Below are positions 1 through 7,807 of a stretch of 64,000 nucleotides of DNA, in pieces (within the stretch, counting starts at the first letter, position 1; every line of letters starts with the position of its first letter). A program made the position numbers and the translations under genes. Below the pieces are notes generated by a model. That model searched no databases, was not told where the DNA came from, and saw only the letters and a program-made list of their open reading frames with translations. This stretch comes from Clostridia bacterium (GTDB lineage: Bacteria; Bacillota_A; Clostridia; Oscillospirales; CAG-272): contig JAFVXC010000025.1 of NCBI GenBank assembly GCA_017501345.1, positions 1 to 64,000 on the forward strand, read 5' to 3'.

Positions 1-36
1 CCCCGAGCCCATAACGACTCCCGTCGACGAGTGGTA
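1..36 (+). CDS. Possible 3' end of an upstream gene (partial)
   Basis: Frame 1 is open from the window edge to a TAG at 34-36 and ends in PITTPVDEW. The acidic/proline composition resembles the linker-rich small lipoproteins that follow on the same strand. Twelve codons are too few to identify a family, and the frame could be open by chance. Confidence 0.25.
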
Positions 37-57
37 GGATTCCGACGGGCAACATCA

Positions 58-99
58 TATACTACGTATTAACAGAGTGAGGTGAATTGATATGAAAAA
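58..99 (+). repeat. Duplicated leader/RBS segment, copy 1
   Basis: A 42-base stretch running from TATACTACGTATTAACAG through GAGGTGA and the GATATGAAAAA start region. It recurs at 471-512 with about five mismatches. It carries the ribosome site and first codons of the lipoprotein gene at 92. Confidence 0.7.
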
Positions 100-469
100 A
101 TTCATTTCTTGTTTCTTTTTGCTCGTTCTTTTCTGCCTTTCATCGTGCAGCGGCGGCTCGGGTGCAGGCACTCAGCCCTCTCCCGATGAGTCCTCCGTCG
201 ATCCTGCCGACACACCGTCAGAATCTTCTTCAAGTATCGACTTGAATCTCGACGCAGAATCCGCAATCGCGATTGCAAACGAGGAATTCGCGAAAAGGCA
301 AGCGGACGGATATTTCCCAACGTACGTATTCTATGACATTTATTTCTCCGACGAGGACAATACCTGGATCGCATGGTACAGCGAAGAGCCCCTTCTTCCA
401 GGTGCCTGTTTCTACGTCGCGGTATCAAAAGCGACGGGAGAGATCATAAAGACGTGGGTGGTTGATTGA
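92..469 (+). CDS. Small secreted lipoprotein, unknown function
   Basis: The 125-residue product begins with a lysine pair and a hydrophobic segment ending in LSSC (Cys19), a lipobox, so it is probably a membrane-anchored lipoprotein. A Ser/Pro/Asp-rich linker (about residues 22-50) leads to a compact domain with an AESAIAIANEEF helix and a C-terminal FYVAVSKATGEI strand. That helix-plus-strand pattern resembles PepSY or NTF2-fold immunity-type domains, but I cannot assign it firmly. GAGGTGA lies just upstream of the ATG. The next gene shares its leader and is also a lipoprotein, which suggests local duplication followed by divergence. Confidence 0.75.
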   Translation: MKKFISCFFLLVLFCLSSCSGGSGAGTQPSPDESSVDPADTPSESSSSIDLNLDAESAIAIANEEFAKRQADGYFPTYVFYDIYFSDEDNTWIAWYSEEPLLPGACFYVAVSKATGEIIKTWVVD

Positions 470-470
470 T

Positions 471-512
471 TATATTACGTATTAACAGAAAGAGGTGAAC
501 CGATATGAAAAA
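471..512 (+). repeat. Duplicated leader/RBS segment, copy 2
   Basis: Second copy of the 42-base leader seen at 58-99. It starts right after the stop of the first lipoprotein gene and carries GAGGTGA and the GATATGAAAAA start of the second. Confidence 0.7.
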
Positions 513-1074
513 GATTATATCGTTATTTTTGTTACTTGTCATTGGGATTATAATTCCTTTTTCGTCTTGCACCCCATCGAATACGCCCTCCGAAACAACC
601 GACGAGATTACGACGGATGAAATTACAACAGACGATCTCACCACAGAAGAAGATCCCCCCGAGACCGAGGTGTTTTCCACTAAGCCGAATGCGGGGCCGG
701 AAGTACTGAAATACTACGACCCGACCTTATCCCATAAACCGACAGAACACGATTTTCTGCTCTTGCTTTTAGAGAAGCGAATAGTGCGTTTAATAGGACA
801 AAATATTCTTGAAAGGGAGATTCCCGTTTCCGAAATCGTTGAACGGCTCGGGAAGCCTCATGATGATGGCCTTCCGGTTTCTATGCATCCTTGGTTGGTT
901 TGGTACACGGAGAACGGTTTGTATATAGCCGTCCATTATTTCCCGTCGGACGATGCTCCCGAAGACGCTAAAGGACTTCAGCTAACGTTCGAATATGCTC
1001 TCGTTCGGAAAATATGGTTTTGCAAACAAGAGGCTACAGAACAGGCTCTCCCTTCGTATTTGTTTGAGAAATAA
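505..1074 (+). CDS. Lipoprotein with Thr/Glu/Asp-rich linker, unknown function
   Basis: The 189-residue protein has a signal peptide ending at PFSSC (Cys22). An acidic linker follows, with a repeated TTDEI/TTDDL unit at about residues 33-55, and then a C-terminal domain of about 120 residues. That domain contains EIPVSEIVERLGKPH, a helix-turn reminiscent of SmpA/BamE-like outer-envelope modules (G-K-P motif), and an aromatic strand-rich part. I do not recognise a named family. The start is supported by an AGAGGTGA ribosome site. The only clear link to the gene at 92 is the shared leader and signal peptide style. Confidence 0.75.
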   Translation: MKKIISLFLLLVIGIIIPFSSCTPSNTPSETTDEITTDEITTDDLTTEEDPPETEVFSTKPNAGPEVLKYYDPTLSHKPTEHDFLLLLLEKRIVRLIGQNILEREIPVSEIVERLGKPHDDGLPVSMHPWLVWYTENGLYIAVHYFPSDDAPEDAKGLQLTFEYALVRKIWFCKQEATEQALPSYLFEK

Positions 1075-1126
1075 AGAGAATGGGTGCGGCGTTACCGTTA
1101 AGTGATACCCCCATAAATAAAAACCC

Positions 1127-1154
1127 GCCCTCGGGGACTTCGGTCTCCGAGGGC
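1127..1154 (-). terminator. Intrinsic terminator of the DUF6259 gene
   Basis: A perfect 12-bp stem (one G-T pair) closes on a TTCG tetraloop. On the minus strand it is followed by GGGTTTTTATTTA, so it ends the minus-strand gene at 1181. It may also stop plus-strand readthrough from 1074. Confidence 0.85.
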
Positions 1155-1180
1155 TTCGTGTATTCTGCTTTAAGCGCTGA

Positions 1181-3163
1181 TCACTTTCTCACGCAGACAA
1201 CGTCGTGTGCGGGGACCGTAACAGTCTGACCGTAAACACAGACCTCTGCTTCCTCATCGGAGGCGTTCGAGAACGCCATCATATACTTGCCGTCTGCCGA
1301 GATATGCTCGCCGAAGAAGACCTTGTTCCCCTTCAGGATCTTCGGGATGGTCTCGTAAACGTAGTGGCCGTCACCGAAGAAGAATTCTGCGTATTCGTCC
1401 TTCTTTGCGTTCAGCTTTCCGACGTGTGCGGCGTATTCGGGCATATCGCTGATGATGAGCTTTCTGCCGCGGTAGATCGATACGTCAAAGCGGTAGCCGT
1501 TGACGAAGGTATAGTTCAGCTCGTCGATGAAGCCGTCACGGCAGTCGTGCTGGAAGCGGTTCGTCATCGGGATCTCGGGGAAGGTGTGACGGAAGAGCGC
1601 GTGGAAGCCGTTCTTCGTTCTGTCCGAATCGTTCTTCTTATAGTATACGCCTCTCTCGCAGCCGTGAAGGAAATCCACGTACGTGACCGCAAAATCATTC
1701 GCACATTCGGTTCCGATCGCCTTGTCGCCCGTAAGCTCCGCGCGGCACGCCGTTGCGTTCTCCATACGGTAGATCGCCTCCGAGTCAGCTCTGTTGCCGT
1801 GTCTGTGCTTCGGATTGAAGCAAGGTGCAACGTTCTGACCAAGCTGATCGTAGAAGATCGCGTCACAGCCGTAGGACAGCTTCTGACGAGCGTTATTCAC
1901 CATAACGTCCTTCCAGCGCGGTGCGGCGTGGCAGGCGCGAACGAAGGTCTTGTAGCCGTAGTTGCGAAGCACGGTGCCGTTGTTTTCAAACTTATAGTGG
2001 TCCATATGCATATTGCCGTCGATGTCGATCTTTGCAACCTCTTCGCCATAGTCGCGGAAGAAGTCGGACTTCGTATCGATCAGAATGCCGTTGTTATAAA
2101 GGATCACTCTGCCGCCGAGTCTCTGCACCTCTGCGATCGCATCCTTGAGCCCCTGCTCGCCGCCGAGCTCCTCGTCGATCTCGTAAAGCGGATAGCCGTT
2201 GTCAAAGCGACCCTTCCACCAACCGAATACCATCAGGGTGTCAAGTCCGCTCTTCTTACCCTCAAGATAGATGCGGGGGAGATCTGCGTACTTCCAGAAA
2301 ACCTCACCGTACTGATGACGGAGAATGATTCTCTGCCAGCCGTGCATATCCTTGATCCACTGCGGTCTCGGAGCAGGCTTATAGAAGGTCTCCTCCGCAA
2401 AGCGGCGGTAACGCTCCGAGCCCTCTCTCCAGTCGCCCTCGGTGAGAGAGACCGCACACTGCGCGATCGAAACGGTCTCCCCTTCCTTGACGAAGGGATA
2501 GTGGCAGAGCGCGAGCGACAAACGGTCGTCGGATGCACCGCGCGGCGCAACTGCCGCCAGCAGCGAGCAAGCACGGAATTCAGGATCGTGTCTGCCGATG
2601 TAGAGGAAGTGTCCTGCGCTCTCTACACCCATCCACGCCATCGTTGCAGGACGGGGGTAAGCAAGCGTGGACTTGATGTCCTCGTAGTCTGCGCTCATAT
2701 ACTCGGTGTGAGCCTTTGCAAGTGCCGCACGGGGATTTACGATCCTCTCGCCCATTGCATTCGGGCGATAAAGAATATCCTTCTGATACTCCTTGTCTGC
2801 GATCGCCTCGAGATCCACGAACGGATACTCAAGCTCGTTCACGCGCGCCTCGTCGCGGTTCTCGATCTCGGCGTCGAACAACAGCATATCCGCGCTTTCG
2901 GTCACCTTAAGGATCAGCTTGACATCGAAGCGGCGTCCGTCGCGTCCGACAAGACCGTTGTATACAACGGTCGTCACGCCGCCGTCCACCGTAACGCTCT
3001 CTACGGTCTGGTCCACGGAATAAACGGGCATCTCACGGTAATACCCATCATCCATCATAATGCGCCAGAAGTCGCCGCCCTCACGTGCCTTCGTCGGCAG
3101 ACTCTCGGCGGCCCATACGGCTCTGTTATTCCTTACGGAAAAGGTCAATTTGTTTTGATTCAT
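1181..3163 (-). CDS. DUF6259-type glycoside hydrolase-like protein
   Basis: The 660-residue protein has no signal peptide and is predicted cytosolic. An N-terminal beta-rich part (about 1-260) precedes a TIM-barrel-like part with WIKDMHGWQR, LDTLMVFGWWKGRFDNGYP, GGRVILYNNG and CDAIFYDQLGQN, then a C-terminal beta domain. This order matches DUF6259 proteins, which are related to clan-D-like glycosidases. The Asp/Glu residues of the barrel strands (FYDQLG, IGTECANDF) are candidate catalytic acids, by inference only. An upstream in-frame ATG overlaps the GGAGG ribosome site, so the ATG at 3163 is the better start. A TATAAT lies at 3197-3202. The divergent AraC regulator probably controls it. Confidence 0.8.
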   Translation of the reverse strand: MNQNKLTFSVRNNRAVWAAESLPTKAREGGDFWRIMMDDGYYREMPVYSVDQTVESVTVDGGVTTVVYNGLVGRDGRRFDVKLILKVTESADMLLFDAEIENRDEARVNELEYPFVDLEAIADKEYQKDILYRPNAMGERIVNPRAALAKAHTEYMSADYEDIKSTLAYPRPATMAWMGVESAGHFLYIGRHDPEFRACSLLAAVAPRGASDDRLSLALCHYPFVKEGETVSIAQCAVSLTEGDWREGSERYRRFAEETFYKPAPRPQWIKDMHGWQRIILRHQYGEVFWKYADLPRIYLEGKKSGLDTLMVFGWWKGRFDNGYPLYEIDEELGGEQGLKDAIAEVQRLGGRVILYNNGILIDTKSDFFRDYGEEVAKIDIDGNMHMDHYKFENNGTVLRNYGYKTFVRACHAAPRWKDVMVNNARQKLSYGCDAIFYDQLGQNVAPCFNPKHRHGNRADSEAIYRMENATACRAELTGDKAIGTECANDFAVTYVDFLHGCERGVYYKKNDSDRTKNGFHALFRHTFPEIPMTNRFQHDCRDGFIDELNYTFVNGYRFDVSIYRGRKLIISDMPEYAAHVGKLNAKKDEYAEFFFGDGHYVYETIPKILKGNKVFFGEHISADGKYMMAFSNASDEEAEVCVYGQTVTVPAHDVVCVRK

Positions 3164-3264
3164 TTTTATAACCTCCATTCATTCTTCTCTATTATCATTA
3201 TAACACACACCCCCTCGTGAATCCATTGCCCATCTCTGCATTTTTTTGCATTTTTCGAAACCTC

Positions 3265-3293
3265 TTGACTTTTATTACTCTCCGTGCTACAAT
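3265..3293 (+). promoter_or_regulatory. Sigma-A promoter of the AraC gene
   Basis: TTGACT, 17 bases, TACAAT, ending 26 bases before the ATG at 3320. AAAGGAG at 3306-3312 is the ribosome site. The 156-bp divergent interval also holds the -10 of the DUF6259 gene, so an AraC operator is expected between them. Confidence 0.8.
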
Positions 3294-3319
3294 GAAGAAA
3301 AAACGAAAGGAGACAAGCG

Positions 3320-4183
3320 ATGCCGATTTATTCTCTTGAGAGTCTTCCCGACACACTGATCGCAGGGCGTATGAAATACGAAACGGGCTGGCAAAAGCAG
3401 GGCAGAAAACTGAAAAAATCCGCCCTTTACTATATTTTTAGCGGAGAGCTCTGCTTTTCGCTCCCAAACGAGACCATCCGCCTTCCTCCCGGGACCGCCG
3501 TTCTCCTTGAAAAGGACACCGCGTATTCGGTGCGCGCCGCAGAAGATTGCGACTATTGCTATTTTCACTTTATAATGCCCGAGCTCAAGCAGGAAGAACT
3601 GCATTTTATGAAATCGGGAGACGATCTTCACGCCGTGAAACTGCGCCCGAGAGAAACGGGGGTTTTCATTCCACCCGCAACACCGATCAACGTATCGCGC
3701 GAGCAGGTCGAGCATCTCGCCGTTTCCGCCCTCCGCCACGTTCCGTGTACGCGGGAATTCGATAAGACTCGCCTTGATCTCACGCTCCTCCGTCTCCTCC
3801 TCCTGATCGGAGAGGATTCTGCCACCCCTATGAGGGATGCGCCTGCTCTGAAAAGCAAAAACACCTATCTCGCGATACGCGACTACATCGAGGCACACTA
3901 TCCGGAACCCCTCTCCCTCGCAATAGTCAGCGAGAGGATGAACGTATCCTCGCAGTACGCCGCGCGCGTTTTCCGTCGCCACGCAGGACAGAGCGTGACC
4001 ACGTTTTTGCAAAACGTACGTCTCGGAAAGGCGCAGGAGCTTCTGCGCTACACGCCGCTTTCGGTTTCGGAGATCTCCTATGCCGTCGGCTTCTCCTCGC
4101 CGTATTACTTTACGCGCACCTTCCGCCGCATCGTCGGAACGTCGCCGTCAGCCTTCCGCCGCGCCGCACGCGAGGAGCTGTAA
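3320..4183 (+). CDS. AraC family transcriptional regulator
   Basis: The 287-residue protein has an N-terminal cupin-like sensor (LPPGTAVLLEKDTAY, about residues 50-70). Its C-terminal double helix-turn-helix spans about residues 185-285, with LSLAIVSERMNVSSQYAARVFR as the first and VSEISYAVGFSSPYYFTR-type sequence as the second, the AraC/XylS signature. Such cupin-AraC proteins usually sense a sugar and activate a neighbouring carbohydrate gene. The divergent DUF6259 glycosidase-like gene is the obvious target. Promoter and ribosome site are both well placed. Confidence 0.93.
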   Translation: MPIYSLESLPDTLIAGRMKYETGWQKQGRKLKKSALYYIFSGELCFSLPNETIRLPPGTAVLLEKDTAYSVRAAEDCDYCYFHFIMPELKQEELHFMKSGDDLHAVKLRPRETGVFIPPATPINVSREQVEHLAVSALRHVPCTREFDKTRLDLTLLRLLLLIGEDSATPMRDAPALKSKNTYLAIRDYIEAHYPEPLSLAIVSERMNVSSQYAARVFRRHAGQSVTTFLQNVRLGKAQELLRYTPLSVSEISYAVGFSSPYYFTRTFRRIVGTSPSAFRRAAREEL

Positions 4184-4187
4184 GCAA

Positions 4188-4226
4188 AAGAAACACGCAC
4201 GACCATAACAGTCGTGCGTGTTTCTT
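4188..4226 (+). terminator. Terminator after the AraC gene
   Basis: A 16-bp perfect stem (AAGAAACACGCACGAC and its complement) with a 7-base loop begins 4 bases after the stop codon. The 3' arm ends in TTTCTTGTT rather than a pure T-run. Confidence 0.8.
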
Positions 4227-4312
4227 GTTGGATCTCTATCAAAAAAATCAGTCCGAAACGAGGAGTATCTCCTTGATACAGTCCTGAGTAAATGCGCCTA
4301 TCGCGCCCCTAC

Positions 4313-4621
4313 TCACTTTGCCTTCGAAGCTTCGAAGCACTCCTTGCAGTAGACGGGTCTGTCTGCGGAGGGCTGGAACGTAACGCGAGCTACACCGCCG
4401 CACTGTGCACAGGTGGTCTCGAAGTACTGGCGAGCAGGACGGTCGCCATTCTTCTTTGCGTCACGGCAGGGCTTGCAGCACTTGGGCTTGTTCATAAAGC
4501 CCTTTTCCTTGTAGAACTGCTTTTCACCTGCGGTGAAAACAAATTCGTTGCCACAGTCCTTGCAGACCAGAGTCTCGTCCTCAAATACTTCGACTTCTGC
4601 GTTGACTTCCTCGTTGAACAT
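4313..4621 (-). CDS. CxxC-x17-CxxC zinc-ribbon protein
   Basis: The 102-residue cytosolic protein has four CxxC-type pairs: LVCKDCGNEF, KPKCCKPCRD, TTCAQCGG and VYCKECFE. This matches the small Clostridia family with a zinc-ribbon (zf_trcl) N-terminus and a CxxC-x17-CxxC C-terminus. Two zinc sites are expected and the biochemical role is unknown; nucleic-acid binding is plausible. GAGGTAAC precedes the ATG. It lies 106 bp downstream of the sigma factor gene and may be co-transcribed with it. Confidence 0.85.
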   Translation of the reverse strand: MFNEEVNAEVEVFEDETLVCKDCGNEFVFTAGEKQFYKEKGFMNKPKCCKPCRDAKKNGDRPARQYFETTCAQCGGVARVTFQPSADRPVYCKECFEASKAK

Positions 4622-4727
4622 GATGTTACCTCACTTTAAAATATGGTTATTCTACCCTTATCGGCTGTGAACCGAGGCGCCGCTTTACGGCATCAGGGCG
4701 TATAAATCCCACGAAGAGTTCGCAGGA

Positions 4728-5342
4728 TCAAAAATCAAATTCGGTTCGTGCCTCACGCAGCTTCCGTCGGATGCGAGAGATCGCATTTGAAATCGACTTC
4801 TCGTCCTTTCCGACCGAAATTGCGATCTCCGCTATGGCAGATCCACCAACGTAATGACACCAGACTGTATATTCGAAGGGAGACAGCACACGGCGGATCA
4901 CCTCATAGGTGCGCCGTACGCGCTCCTCCTCTTCGATGGCTGCAAGGGGTGTTTCATCTGAGCAGATCCGCTCATCGATCGGCAGGATCTGTTCTTCCCT
5001 TCGCTTTTGGTACGAGCGCACAAAAGAAATCATACGATTTGTCATACAGATCTGCGCGTAAAGCCCGAAGCTGACCTTGCTTTGAGAGAGATCGAACGAT
5101 ATTGCCGCGCGGTAAAGGCTCATAAGCGCCTCCTGACGGAGATCATCGCGGTCGGTATCCGAAACGAGCACGTCTGAAAATCGTTCCACGGTTTTCTCGA
5201 TCAGAGGCAGATAATGCTCCATCAGCTTGTCAAAGCCGCCTTGTTCTTCGGCTTCCGATTCCCGTATCCGAATGAGAAGCGCACGAATCGTATCAGGAGC
5301 TCCGCCGTCTGCTATTTCGTTCTTCTTTTCGGTGTTTTTCAT
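4728..5342 (-). CDS. RNA polymerase sigma-70 family factor (SigH-like architecture)
   Basis: The 204-residue protein has a region-2 core (DRDDLRQEALMSLYRAA, then FGLYAQICMTNRMISFVR) and a region-4 HTH (LSPFEYTVWCHYVGG, then GKDEKSISNAISRIRRKLRE). Region 3 is short, as in SigH/ECF-like alternative factors. A longer reading frame reaches a TTG at 5417, but ATG 5342 follows GGAGAG and is the better start. The gene sits behind a perfect sigma-A promoter whose start site overlaps a palindrome, so it is probably tightly repressed. Its regulon is unknown. Confidence 0.85.
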   Translation of the reverse strand: MKNTEKKNEIADGGAPDTIRALLIRIRESEAEEQGGFDKLMEHYLPLIEKTVERFSDVLVSDTDRDDLRQEALMSLYRAAISFDLSQSKVSFGLYAQICMTNRMISFVRSYQKRREEQILPIDERICSDETPLAAIEEEERVRRTYEVIRRVLSPFEYTVWCHYVGGSAIAEIAISVGKDEKSISNAISRIRRKLREARTEFDF

Positions 5343-5420
5343 ACCTTCGGTTCTCTCCGCTCTATGCGGTATACATAGCAACTTCACACAGCCGCCGCAA
5401 GGCCTTTTTGCGCGCAACGC

Positions 5421-5440
5421 TTTCGTTCACGAAAGTGAAC
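5421..5440. promoter_or_regulatory. Overlapping palindromes at the sigma-factor start site (putative operator)
   Basis: TTTCGTTCACGAAAGTGAAC contains two interlocked inverted repeats: TTTCGT-TC-ACGAAA (5421-5434) and GTTCAC-GAAA-GTGAAC (5425-5440). It lies 7 bases downstream of the -10 hexamer, at the expected transcription start. The half-site orientation is opposite to a LexA GAAC-N4-GTTC box. Confidence 0.6.
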
Positions 5441-5446
5441 ATCTTA

Positions 5447-5475
5447 ATTATAATCGGAAAAATATATAATGTCAA
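5447..5475 (-). promoter_or_regulatory. Perfect consensus sigma-A promoter of the sigma-factor gene
   Basis: On the minus strand TTGACA (5470-5475), 17 bases, then TATAAT (5447-5452). Both hexamers match consensus exactly. Confidence 0.85.
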
Positions 5476-5708
5476 GGGCTTTTTCAAAAATATTTTTGTC
5501 GATTTCACACACATTTCGGTCCCCGTGTGCATTTTACACAAAAGGATATGGCATAAAACTGTGAACTATTCTGCACGAGTGCATTTTTTCTTGTCATTTT
5601 TTACGGAAACCGTCCGAAAACTTTGGTGCTTCTACCGATATCACCCCAAGTAAAATCAACCTCAAAAGCAGGCTGCTGCAAAGCTTGACCCCCGAAAAAA
5701 ACGATAAG
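5476..5708. other. Non-coding interval between sigma factor and DUF4364 gene
   Basis: I see no gene or stable RNA fold here. The stretch is AT-rich and has short runs of T, including ACACAAAAGG and TTTTTTCTTG. The terminator of the DUF4364 gene lies at its distal end. Confidence 0.5.
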
Positions 5709-5743
5709 GCGCGCCCCTATGCCGTCAAAGCAACGGGGCGCAC
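5709..5743 (-). terminator. Hairpin downstream of the DUF4364 gene
   Basis: A 7-bp GC stem (GCGCCCC/GGGGCGC) with a 17-base loop is followed, on the minus strand, by a run of seven T after about seven bases. This is a probable terminator, weaker than others in the window because the loop is long. Confidence 0.5.
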
Positions 5744-5777
5744 CCTCACTGATGCGTAGCTGTATGAATTCATATGA

Positions 5778-6314
5778 TCAGAGCAGATAATTCACGTTGC
5801 CCGACAGAAGAGCGACCGTGCCGCGATAGATCGCCTCGGGACGCTTGCGGAAATTCTGCTCCATCTGGATCGCGCGGGCGCGGCTGTCCACGAGGATCCG
5901 ATTTTCAACGAGCAAAACGCCCTTCTCGGTCACGCCGCAAACGAACCAGAAGCGTCCGTCCTCGGTATCCTCAATATGGCTGTGGATCGTAATATCCCGC
6001 TTCTGAAAATCAAGAAAGCGGAGTGCCGCCGCAAGCGCATTTTCAAGCACGATCGGCGTGCGTGATTTCCCAAGCTCCTCACAGACGCAGCGTCCCTTTT
6101 CGGTTACGATATAGAGCGGCTCGCCCCTCTCGTTCTTCCCCTCCTCGCGCACCATATCGCTATCAACGAGCTCGGCAAACGCTTCGGCAAAGTCGAGATA
6201 GATCACGTAATCGGTCTGAAGGATCATATCACTGATCGATATATAGTCAAGCGGATATCCCACATTTTGCATCAGATACAGAACGAAAATCCTGACGGTC
6301 TCACTGCTTTTCAT
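5778..6314 (-). CDS. DUF4364 family protein
   Basis: The 178-residue cytosolic protein has an N-terminal winged-helix-like part (ETVRIFVLYLMQNVGYPLDY, then an FAEAFAELVDSDMV recognition region and GEPLYIVTEKG). A C-terminal beta-rich part follows (DGRFWFVCGVTEKG). Length and order fit DUF4364, a Clostridia family likely to be transcriptional regulators. The frame stays open well upstream, but GGGAGG followed by GTG-ATG places the start at about 6314 (GTG at 6317 is also possible). It is divergent from homoserine dehydrogenase with adjacent promoters. Confidence 0.85.
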   Translation of the reverse strand: MKSSETVRIFVLYLMQNVGYPLDYISISDMILQTDYVIYLDFAEAFAELVDSDMVREEGKNERGEPLYIVTEKGRCVCEELGKSRTPIVLENALAAALRFLDFQKRDITIHSHIEDTEDGRFWFVCGVTEKGVLLVENRILVDSRARAIQMEQNFRKRPEAIYRGTVALLSGNVNYLL

Positions 6315-6381
6315 CACTAAAAGCCTCCCTTTCTCCGAAAAACGGCATTTCTTACATAAAAAATCACGTATTACCTGAAAT

Positions 6382-6410
6382 ATTCTACCACATTCCGAAA
6401 AAAAATGCAA
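6382..6410 (-). promoter_or_regulatory. Promoter of the DUF4364 gene
   Basis: TTGCAT (6405-6410), 17 bases, TAGAAT (6382-6387) on the minus strand. Its -35 lies 8 bases from the -35 of the oppositely directed hom promoter. Confidence 0.6.
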
Positions 6411-6418
6411 TAGAAAAC

Positions 6419-6447
6419 TTGCTTTTTCCTCTAAAATGTGGTAATAT
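6419..6447 (+). promoter_or_regulatory. Promoter of the homoserine dehydrogenase gene
   Basis: TTGCTT, 17 bases, TAATAT, about 75 bases before the ATG at 6523. The leader contains a small hairpin (GCACCG/CGGTGC near 6475-6497) but no T-box or other recognisable riboswitch. Confidence 0.55.
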
Positions 6448-6522
6448 ATAATGTATAGATAAAAATTCCCGGAGCACCGCCGTTCCCGGTCGGTGCAATT
6501 CCAAAGAAAGCAAGGGCAGACT

Positions 6523-7746
6523 ATGGCAATCAATCTCGCGATCCTCGGCTTCGGCGTCATCGGCAGCGGTGTCGCAGAGGTCCTTACCGAAAACAAAAAG
6601 CTCATCGAATCCCGCATCGGCTCAGAGATCAACATCAAGTATATCCTCGATCTCCGCGACTTCAAGGGACATCCGCTCGAGCATCTGGTTGTGCACGATT
6701 TTGATATCATCCTGAACGATCCCGAGGTTTCGGTCGTTGCCGAAATGATGGGTGGCTCGCATCCCGCTTATGATTTCTCGAAGGCTTGTATCGAGGCGGG
6801 CAAGAGCGTCGTTACCTCGAACAAGGAGGTCGTTGCGACCTTCGGTGCAGAGCTTCAGCATCTCGCGGCACAACACGGTGTACGCTACCTCTTCGAGGCG
6901 AGCGTTGGCGGCGGAATCCCGATCATCCGTCCGATGATGCACGATCTGCAATCGAATGAGATCGTTTCGGTCAGCGGCATTCTGAACGGAACGACCAACT
7001 ATATTCTCACCCAGATGATCGAAAACGGCGTTTCGTTTGAGAGCGCCCTCCACGACGCACAGTTAAAGGGCTACGCCGAAAAGGATCCTACCGCGGACGT
7101 CGAGGGACTTGACGCAGCACGTAAGATCGTCATTCTCGCCGCGCTCGCATTCGGAACGATCCTTCGTCCCAACGAGATCCACGTCGAGGGCATCTCGAGG
7201 CTTACGCTCGACGACGTCAAGGTCGCAGAAGCATTCGGCGCTTCTCTGAAGCTGATCGGTCACACCGAGAAGATCGACGGCAGGGTGCTTTGTATGGTCT
7301 CTCCGCGCGTCGTGCCGAAGCAGAATCCCCTTTCGGGTGTTTCGGACGTTTTCAACGGTGTGCTTGTCGACGCAAATATGGTAGATAAGGTTATGTTCTA
7401 CGGCAGAGGTGCGGGCAAGCTTCCGACCGCCTCGGCAGTCGTCGCAGACCTCATCGACGTCTGGCAGACCGATGCCCGTCAGGTTGCAGAGGTCGTCTGG
7501 ACGCCCGCAAGCAACGACACCGTTGCGGATTTCGCGTCCTACGTCTGCCGCAGCCTCGTGATCTATAAGGGTACCGCAGACAGCGCATCCGCGCTCTCCA
7601 CACACTTCGGCGGTGCAGAGGTCAAGGCGTTCCCCGCGCTTGGTCTTCTTGCCGTAATGACCGAGGAGCTCACGGAGGAAAAGGTTGATGCGCTCTCGGC
7701 ATCCGCGCCCCTTCCCTTCGTCAAGCGCATCCGCGTCCTCGGCTGA
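6523..7746 (+). CDS. hom: Homoserine dehydrogenase
   Basis: The 407-residue enzyme reduces aspartate-semialdehyde to homoserine, the branch point to threonine and methionine. It has a Rossmann motif at the N-terminus (ILGFGVIGSGVAEVL) and TSNKEVVA. The catalytic-domain signature is FEASVGGGIPIIRP, followed by ILNGTTNYIL and KGYAEKDPTADVEGLDAARK. A C-terminal segment of about 80 residues is the ACT position and is poorly conserved. ATG 6523 begins the Rossmann strand; an upstream in-frame ATG at 6493 would add residues unlike the family. No thrB/thrC neighbours are present, and a strong terminator follows. Confidence 0.95.
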   Translation: MAINLAILGFGVIGSGVAEVLTENKKLIESRIGSEINIKYILDLRDFKGHPLEHLVVHDFDIILNDPEVSVVAEMMGGSHPAYDFSKACIEAGKSVVTSNKEVVATFGAELQHLAAQHGVRYLFEASVGGGIPIIRPMMHDLQSNEIVSVSGILNGTTNYILTQMIENGVSFESALHDAQLKGYAEKDPTADVEGLDAARKIVILAALAFGTILRPNEIHVEGISRLTLDDVKVAEAFGASLKLIGHTEKIDGRVLCMVSPRVVPKQNPLSGVSDVFNGVLVDANMVDKVMFYGRGAGKLPTASAVVADLIDVWQTDARQVAEVVWTPASNDTVADFASYVCRSLVIYKGTADSASALSTHFGGAEVKAFPALGLLAVMTEELTEEKVDALSASAPLPFVKRIRVLG

Positions 7747-7760
7747 TCCTGAGGCACATA

Positions 7761-7792
7761 AACCGGTCGACTCGCACGCCGACCGGTTTTTT
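7761..7792 (+). terminator. Intrinsic terminator of hom
   Basis: A 9-bp stem AACCGGTCG/CGACCGGTT with a 10-base loop, followed by a run of T, begins 15 bases after the stop codon. Confidence 0.9.
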
Positions 7793-7807
7793 ACAGGAGC
7801 CGTGTAT

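Noticed and set aside
1205..3220. A 671-codon plus-strand reading frame opposite the DUF6259 gene
   Set aside because: The opposite strand has clear protein-family content and a promoter, ribosome site and terminator; the antisense frame has none.
5425..5440. LexA/SOS box upstream of the sigma factor
   Set aside because: The Bacillus-type box is GAAC-N4-GTTC; here the half-sites are arranged GTTC...GAAC, so the orientation is wrong.
6448..6522. T-box or amino-acid riboswitch before homoserine dehydrogenase
   Set aside because: The leader is only about 75 bases with one small stem and no T-box sequence or terminator.
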